Positions 46,101 to 55,100 of a stretch of 64,000 bases of DNA are shown here, piece by piece (the stretch's first letter is position 1; each line of letters opens with the position of its first letter). The notes below the pieces were generated by a model. The model was not told where the DNA came from and searched no databases. It worked only from the letters and a program-made list of their open reading frames with translations. This stretch comes from Larix kaempferi. Taxonomy: Eukaryota > Streptophyta > Pinopsida > Pinales > Pinaceae. The DNA is taken from NCBI GenBank assembly GCA_027924585.1, contig BSBM01000440.1, positions 11,625,501 through 11,689,500 on the forward strand. The letters are read 5' to 3'. Position numbers and translations under genes: made by a program.

Positions 46101-49100
46101 TGTCACTGCTCGGAAAAACAGTCTTGGTGTAGTTTCCCAAAGCACACCCTCTGCATACATCACTATGCTCTGTGCTGAACTCTAGTAAACCTATAACCAT
46201 ACTCCTCAACAATCTCAAAGCTGGATGATGCAAGTGGGCCATCCTCTGATGCCATAGCTCGTAAAGCTCACTATTGTTGCTATGTGCCAAAGCATGATGG
46301 GGCTGAAATAAGAGCTTGTATAGTTTCCCGCATCTAACCCCAATGTCCATGGAGGTAGATAGTCCTGTAGTCTTGGGGAATACCTGCACGCGTCTGTCCG
46401 AGAAACAAACCCCAAGTCCCCTATCCTCAATAGTGGAAACTGATACCAAGTTCTTTTTCAACCCAGGGACAAACAACACATCCCTCAAAATCATAGGACT
46501 CATGGACTCCCTCTGAAAGGTAATGGTCCCACGACCAACTGCTCTGACAATGGTGTCATCTCCCAGTACAACCTCCACATCTACACCTGTCTATGAAAGC
46601 TCGAAGAATATCTCTCGAGCACCTGTCATGTGACTCGAAGCTCCGCTGTCAATATACCAAGTGCTAGTGGTGGATGCACCCATCTAATGGCCAGTCAACA
46701 AAGAATACTCCCTCTCCATATCCAAATCAGTGTTAGTAACAATAGAGGTTCTCTCTCTCTCAATATGTCCAACACAAAGAGAAAACTCTCTCTGAAATCT
46801 CTCTCCAAAATCATCAACTTCAGCTGAGGCTGCTATCTACTGCTTCTTCTTCTTTGGACACTGTGAAGCATAGTGCCCAAATCCCTGACAAGCATAGCAC
46901 TTGATTTTACTCAAGTCTTTCTTCTGCCCACCCTGCTGCTACTGCTTGGCCCCACCCTGCTTGGGGCCCTTCTTCTTCTTCTTGCCTTTTGCAGTCAATG
47001 CCACGTTCCCCTCATCCTCCCTACGCTGTGAAGAGCTGCCCTGTACAAGACCTCTCCTGGTCTCCTCCTGTACAAAATCATCCTACAGTCTATCCCAAGA
47101 AAGTAAGTTCTTCGTGCCCACTATAGCCTGCACAAACGCTGCCCAAGGCTTGGAAGCCCCATTCACTGCTGTCCGCACAAGCTCATTAGCTGTAACTACC
47201 TCCCCAACTGCTGCTAGCTCATCTCTAACCTGAGATATCCTGGTAAGGTAAGATGTCACTACCTCTCCATTGTTCATCTTTATACCCTTCAGCTTCTCTC
47301 TTAGAACCATCTTCCGGTTCTCATTAGTGCTCTAGTACAAACTAGTCAAGGCTGCCCACATTTTAAATGCACGGTCCTTACCTGAAATGTGGGGAATGAT
47401 GTGGTCTTTAACTGCATCTAACACAATTCTCCTAGCCTTATAGTCTTTCTTGTTGAAGGCTGCTAATGTCGCTGCATCAATGGAAGTTGGAACTACTATA
47501 GGGTTTCTTGTTGTACTGTTTACCACTTTATCCCATAATTCATTCTCTTCCAAAATCATTATTATCCTAGCTTTCCATGGAACAAAATTCCCTGTCCCAT
47601 CTAGCCTATCCTACAACCTAAGTGTTGTAGCCATCTCACTGCCAACTCAACAAGGTGCTTCCCACTAACAGAAGAAATCAGTGACTGTCTGAAATCACTT
47701 TAGTTTTCTGCCCCCAAGCTCTGATACCATGAAAGTTTTCTGAGATTTTAACCCAACCCGGTTTATGAGTCAACTTGCCATTGTTTAATGCCCAACCCAG
47801 TTTAACATGATGGCTGGAAATGACATGTAATTTTCAGACTTCAAAAACACAGTTAAAACTCAATAATACAAGCAGAAAATTAAATATTCATGCACACCAT
47901 AAATAATTTCAGACTCATAAATTTTTGGCCAATAGACCAGGAAAAAACCCACAAGGGGAAAACCTGTTAGAGAGAGAGAATTTGTATTTCTTCAATAAAT
48001 CTTCAGTACAGAATTTTACAGTCAAAATGTACTTATCTCAACCACAAAATTTTATCACCCAGAAGCTGCCTCGATTTCGGTGTAGTTATTCTCAAAATTC
48101 ATGCCAGAAATTCAATCAAACTCAGACCTCGAATCCTGTGCCAATCTGCCTTGGGAATCACGCCCAATCAACAGTACGGATTAGCAGCAATTTAATGTTG
48201 TTGTACGGTCCTAGAAAACTGTGCCACTACCATGGGATTTGTGCCCAGAACATTTGCCTCGAAATCTGTGCAGTACGGTACAGCAATGACTGTTGTTGTA
48301 CAGTGCCTTGAAAACCGTGCTATTGCCCTGTTGTACGGTGCCTTGAAAACCGTGCCAATCTCTCTTGTTTTACGGTGCCTCGGGATTCGTGTTGTACCAA
48401 AATTCTCTTCACCTCAAAATGCATGTTGTTCAATAAATGCTCATGAACCCTGCCTCGAAATTTGTGCCCCTCGCTTGCTGCTCTCTCCACTTTCTTCTTC
48501 TCAAAAAAGTGAGTGCAAATTGCCTTCCCTTGCTCTTTTTGTCTAAACCCTAGGGTGAGTGAATGGTCACTCAATCCAATGGCTGAGATTAGATGAGATG
48601 AGTAGATGAGATTAAATGCTCATTTAAATCTCATAAATATTAATTTCACTCACCTCACTTAAATTTATCAAAAAGTGACTTTAATCTCTAAAGTCAAATT
48701 AAAAGCTCATCTCAAGTCATTTAATTGCAAGGGTCACTTTATTTCCCCTTTTAAGTGACTAAGGCAAAAGTCACCTAGGGGAACACTTTCCTAGGTACAA
48801 AAATCAACATCAGATGGTCCATGTGCCTTGGATGTACCTAACCAGAGACAGTGTCTAATCCTCTCCTTCTCCCTTCAAATTGACACCCCATACCCCCGAC
48901 CCCCCTCTCCCACCCCTAGGTCCACCTCAAACCACTATCTCTTTGTTGAGGGAGACCCCGACACCTTTACTTCCACCCTCTGTCAGATACTCCCTTTCAT
49001 GTCTCGATATGCTTCCCTCGATTCTATATCCAACAAGTACACTTGTCTTTCTTCTATCATCTAGGAGCTTGCCCTTCAAACTTACCCCCACTCCACTCAA

Positions 49101-52100
49101 ACCACCCCGCTTCCCCAAAATCCTAGGTCCTACCCCATGAACTAGTGGCATGGCGATAAATGTAAGCAACTCCACACCCAACTTCAACATGCCTTCAACC
49201 ATGGTCACCCCTCCTACTCAGTTCTCAAAGCTTCCAACCGCCATCTCCTTGGCCACAAGAAACGTCTCTTCATCTCTCGGAGGTGACGTGAGTTGAGTAC
49301 TTCCCTTATTCATTCCCCTAAACATTTATGGCATACCATCTTCCCCCGCCACTCCCATCTACTGCCTAATCTTGATCCAAAAGCTATGTTCACCCACACC
49401 TCTTCCCTCTATGACATCCCAGGGCAACCCCTTATCCAAGTTACCTCCCCCCCCTAGTTGCTTATTTACTCCCCATGATGTCCAAGAAGTTGTTTGGGCC
49501 ATGAGTTCTAGCAGAGCACCAAATGAGGAAGGAAACTGGGTTGAACTCTTCAAACATGGCCTTCGAGCACTTGATTGTCACTTGGTCGATCTGTTCAACC
49601 ACATGGTTTGTATTGGCTTGCCAGAACCGTGGTCGCATCATATTATTCACCCAATCCATAAATCGGGCCCTACTACTGATCCCAATAACTACAAAATGAT
49701 CATGGTTGGCCACACTTTCTCCAAGCTATATGCTAGAGTCCTCCATATGCAGCTTTTTGGGGCTTGAGAGGAGACTGCTCAGAGCTAGACAACAGACGGG
49801 CTTCAAACCAGCACACCAAACCACTGATCACATTCTTACACTCTGGGCCATCATTGAAGAGGCACTTCACCGCTCTTCGAAAGTTTATTGTTGTTTTGTA
49901 GACTTTCAGAACGCATTTGACTTTGTCCCCGGAGTGGCATTATTCTAGAGGCTCCAAGGCATTGCCATTTATAAGACCCTTCTGACTGCAATTATGAGAT
50001 TATATGAGTCAGTTCTTGGTCGTCTTAATGAATCACGGATTAATGAGCGCATGTTATATGGTTAAATAACTTGAAGTAATTGGCATATTAACTAAGAGTA
50101 AGACCACACTCCCACACTTGGATAAGTCATTTTTAATCATGGCAATGAAGTTACTTGTTTAAGCATTTTACTTTTTCAAATCTTGTGATCCATTGCTATG
50201 TTTGTTTCACTACTGTTATTGCAAATGTTCATGGCTTATTTTATTGTACATCATTGAGCAATCGCTTTGAAGGATATTAGATAGGAAGGTTGTTATAGAC
50301 TCCTTTGGCCCACCATCATCAATACAAGGCACTTGGTGTTTTTCCCCTCTCTATATTTCATCACTCACTTCTTACATTTTCCTAACTTATTCTACTTGTA
50401 ACTATTGTAACAAGTCATCTTTGAGAGACTCGGGCTTCTTCTTGGGAGTATGTTTATACTAAGCTTCCCACTTGTATTTAAACACAACTCATAAGGAAGC
50501 CTAAAAATCACATAACACACCAAGAAGATAACTCAAAAATAATCACTAGGTAAATATCTTGGCTGGCTTGTTAAATGGATGCATGTTTTGACTAGTAGAT
50601 GTTTGTTTCAACTTTCAAGTATTTACTATTTCAATTTTTCTTGCTGCCCTGTTTCTGACAGCAGTAAAAAATTTATGGATTGCAAGCTTATATGTGTTGG
50701 ATGTTCACAAAATCAAACTAGCATTCTGTAATTTTGAGTTGGGTAACTTGTTAAAGCATTTGGGAAATTTAATTTACACATTTCATCAAATTATTTGCTT
50801 AACATTGCATGCTCACTATTGCTGGTTATTAATTCAAGTAATTCAACAATTAATCACTTCCACTCACAACAAAGAGGAGTCTAGTCTTGACCTTTAGCAA
50901 AGGCTTCCTTTCCTTTGCTCAATGCCAACACTTGCCTCTTTGCAAGAGAAGAAGCTTTCAAAAGAGATTCTCTTTGGAAACTCTCCTCATCCCAAAATGA
51001 GTTGACATTCATTCGTTTCTTGGCATAAGCAAAATCATAACTACCTTGGGCACATCCCAAGGGAGCACTCTTAATACTTGTGTTTATCTTGTCATACTTT
51101 GGTTTTGGCTATCAACATTGTTATATTTCACACTTGGATAAGTGAATCACATATTTAAAATCCAAGTGACATCAATTGGTTAATGTTGATGCTATGTTTA
51201 CCATGACATGTTATACTTTCTAGTTTGAGCACTTTACTTTCGCATATCTAGAGTTTGAACCATGTACTTTATTGGCATGTTATAAGTATTGAATTCATGG
51301 TATAACTATAAATTAATAAACCAAGGCTTTAGTTGGTTAACCTATCTAGTCAAATTAGGCCCTTGGATTTAACTTTAGTCTCCTTGAATTCACTTGATTT
51401 TTGGTTAGTATTCTCTTGCCACCATCAACCAGATCTAAAGCTAGGAAACTTTCCCATTCTTGCCCTAGCTCAACTAAGGATCTTAGATCTAATTCTCTAC
51501 ATTTCCCTAAGTATCCTTAGTCACAAAATTGAGTGTACCAAATTGAAAATTCAAACTTCATTTATTTACTCTAAGTACATTTAATCTCTCACAAAAAATC
51601 AACTTGATTGGTACTTGAGAAAGCTAGCCCATATTGTAATGTCCTCTTTGGGCTTGCATGTGGAATCTCTAATTACTACCCTCAAAAATCTAGTTGGAGA
51701 CACCTCCCGTGGCTAGTCTAGATTTCCATAGGAGATTTAGGAGGCCTTAAGAGAGAGAGAGAAATATCCATGTGGCACGGGGTAGATCTCTGAGGTTTTG
51801 CAGGTCTAGTAGTCAATATTCCTTGCATCATAAGATTGCTAAATTGTGCAACAACAAGCATATATAACAATCCATATGCCTAGAGAAAACAAAGAATATT
51901 TAACATGTAACAGTGGCAAACATATAAGAGGAAACAGAGCATTTATGAGCAATCCTCTACCAACAAGGTCTACTAAAGAAATTCTCCAATTTCACAACCA
52001 CAAGCTGAGAAGAAATGAAGGTGAAAATGAGTGTTTATACACTATACCCTTGAATCTTGGTGTCTGCCTAATCTCTATTAGTCATTAGTCATTCTTGCTC

Positions 52101-55100
52101 CCAACCTAACATGCTCAAAATCAGTGGTCTAGGCACATGACACCTCAATGGTCATTAATTAAAAACTAAAACAAATGAAAAGTTCCATTTGGGGTGTACA
52201 ATTAATCCCCAAAGAACTTCTTGACATAAGGCCTAAAATCATGTACATTGATTCACATTTATCATTTTGGTACATATATAATACATGATCCTAAATCTAG
52301 CTATTGTGATCATAAAAAAATTATTAGGTCAAGCATAAAATCAGCTTTAAGAGCTTTTCAATTATTTGCGGCAAATAATTATTTGCCTCACACAATTAAC
52401 TTTACCAGAAGATCTGGTATATACGATAAGCCATAAGTATGGAGTAAAATAGATAATATATATGATAATGGATGATTAATAATTACAATGAGGCTCGCTT
52501 TTATAGGCTTGAGCGTGTATAGTGAAGGGTTACACCCTTTCACTTAATAATTAATAACTTTAATTAACATGCATATAATATTCATAGCATTGCCACTCTC
52601 TTAGAAAGGCTTTGTCCTCAAAGCCTTATAATTTTGTCGCATTGTTCTTTGCGATGTCATGGCTGATGAAACATGTCGATACGAACTGCTAAGTGTAGAG
52701 CATAACTTCCGATACATCGACGGATCAATCCATCCCAAATTGATTTGTTGTGGACTGGTGGGATTCCCTACTGATGTGTCGTCAGGAGATTTGATCACAT
52801 TAGTACCATTATCTTTCGACATTTCCCACTTTTTTAAATATCGGTTTTTATGGTTGGGGTGTCGATAGGGAACTTTCACAATGTCATTTTCTTTTACGAG
52901 TGTCGTCTTTTGAGCATTGATTTGAGCTGGGACTTTTATTTTCGTCTCTTGAGGTTTTAATGTTTCATTCTGTATCTTTTCCAACTTGTTTCCTAACTGC
53001 CTGTTATCATTTTGAAGCTTCTTGATCAATTCGACTTGCGATTTTCTGTCATTTTCAAACTTCTTAAGTTGTTCCTTAAGATCTTCATTATGACTTCTGA
53101 TGCAGCTATTTTCTTCCTGCTTGTCTAGAAGTTTTATTTCAATGTCTTCCATAGATTGTTCTGTCTTCCGACTATTTTTCAACTTCTTAATTTTTGTGAC
53201 TAGTGTCTTGTTATGATTTCTTAATCTAAAAATTTCTTCAGCATTGTTAGATAATGCTTTATTACTCTTCGCGATCTCTGACTTATGTGTCTTTTTAGAG
53301 TCGTCATTTTGTTGTTGAAGAACTTTTATCTGTTGTCGACACTGGCCGACCTCTGATTCTTGAATTTCTAATTTATGTCGTAACTGCATTAGTTCTTCAT
53401 CTTTGTTGCTAACGATTTTGTTCAAGCGTATTATTTCTGCTTCGTAATTATTTATTTCCTTCTTTATATCTTGATTTTTCAACCTCTGATTGAAATCACT
53501 CTCATCTTTTAATTCCTTGATTTGCGCACATAGTTTTTCTATGTGATTTTTCTGGTTGGACATTGTTTGTTCATTGAACCGTTCTTGTATCTTATGTAGT
53601 TCAATCCTTATTTCTGATTGTGTATTAATGTCTCGTAATTCTTCATTGTCTTTTTTATAGCGCTTTAACTTGGCTTCTAATTTCTCTCGCAAATCGACTT
53701 CCATGGTTTCTGTCTTCTTCGACGGTGGAATGATCTTCTTTGATTTCTTTGATGAGTCTTTCTTAAACTTGGTCGTCCTTGTCGTTAACGCGTCTCGACT
53801 TCTTGATAAGCCTTCCTTTACTTACTTTTTCAATGATAAATAAATGTCCTTGACTTTGATTTCTTTGGTGATAAGTGTTCTTCGACTTCTTTGACAATAA
53901 GGAGTCTTGCTTGGACTTCTGGTTTTTGTTTTTCTTGGCTTTGTCTTAATGTCTTTTTGACGATGACAACTGGTCCTTGGCTTCCTTCGACGATAATTGA
54001 TCTCTTTTTATTTTTTTTTCCAAAATAATTATTATAAAATAATTATTATTATTTCTTTTATTTTTATTTATAATAATAATTATTAATTTATTAATTAATA
54101 ATATTATTATATTAATGTTTTATAAACTATACATATATACTTTAATATATAGCTTTTTTTTTCCGAAAATTAAAATATTGAAACAATTATAATAAAACTA
54201 TTATAATGTTTTAATATCTATATATATATATATATATATATTTTTTTAAATATTAGGGTTTCAATGGCGGGCGTGGGAAGATGAGAGGAGAGCAGGTGGA
54301 AGTGGAGATGGGCGTGGTGGAGATGGACATGCGCAGGGCATGCAGGAGTGCAGGGTGAATGGTGGCGTTGTAAGGAGAAGGGCGTGGAGTTGGTGGTGGT
54401 GCGGTGGTCGGCGTGAGGGAGCCGGCGGCTGAGGGGCAGGAGACAGGGAGTGGAGACGAGTGGTTGCGTGAGCAGCGTGGAGCGGATGGGGGTAGGCTGC
54501 GTGGATGCAAAAAGGGGTGGGAAACGAGGAAGTCGCGCGGTGGAGGCAGGCACGATGGAGGAGGGAGGATGTGCGGGAAGGAACTGATGAGCAATGGTGG
54601 TGGCGATGGCAGTGGAGCGGAGGAGGGAAGGGCGATCAAGTGGAAGGAGATTGGGGCGTGGTTTGAGAGCGTGCGGAGGTGGAGAAGGAAGGGAGCGAAG
54701 CAGCGAGAAGATGTGGCAGAGGAGCAGAGGTAGCAGATGGGACGTGGAAGAGCATGGAGAGGTGGGTGCTGGAAGGTGATGGAGGTGGTGGCTGGAGTTT
54801 GGACGCGGCGGAAGGTGCAGCTAGAGCTGTAGGAGGACGGAGCAGGTGGGTGGAAGCGGGCGTGGAACCGGTGGAGGCAAAGCGGAAGAGGAGAGAGGGT
54901 CGAGAGGGCGGTCTGCGACAGGGAGGTAGGGGATAGATGAGAACATGTGGGTGGGGAGGAGTGGATGGGAAATATGGTGGAAGGAGGTGGACGAGGGGCT
55001 GTGGAGATGCGGTGGTAGAGAGCGGATGCATGAGGGAGAAAGTGATGAGGTGATGGAGGCGGAAGGAAGAAAAGATCCTGGCAGCAAGGGATGGAAGACT

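Larger units (their letters stand above)
42325..48809 (-). mobile_element. Complete Ty1/copia retrotransposon (copia-3)
   Basis: The 6485-bp element has two LTRs of 1083 and 1080 bp, a tRNA-Met primer-binding site next to the right LTR, a purine tract (AAGAAGGAG on the minus strand) next to the left LTR, and a 5-bp target duplication TCAGA. Gag-pol is on the minus strand. It is structurally complete but its reading frame contains about 15 stop codons and at least two frameshifts. It lies inside BIN4 intron 1 in the same orientation as the gene, so its own termination signals could affect the host transcript. Confidence 0.93.
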
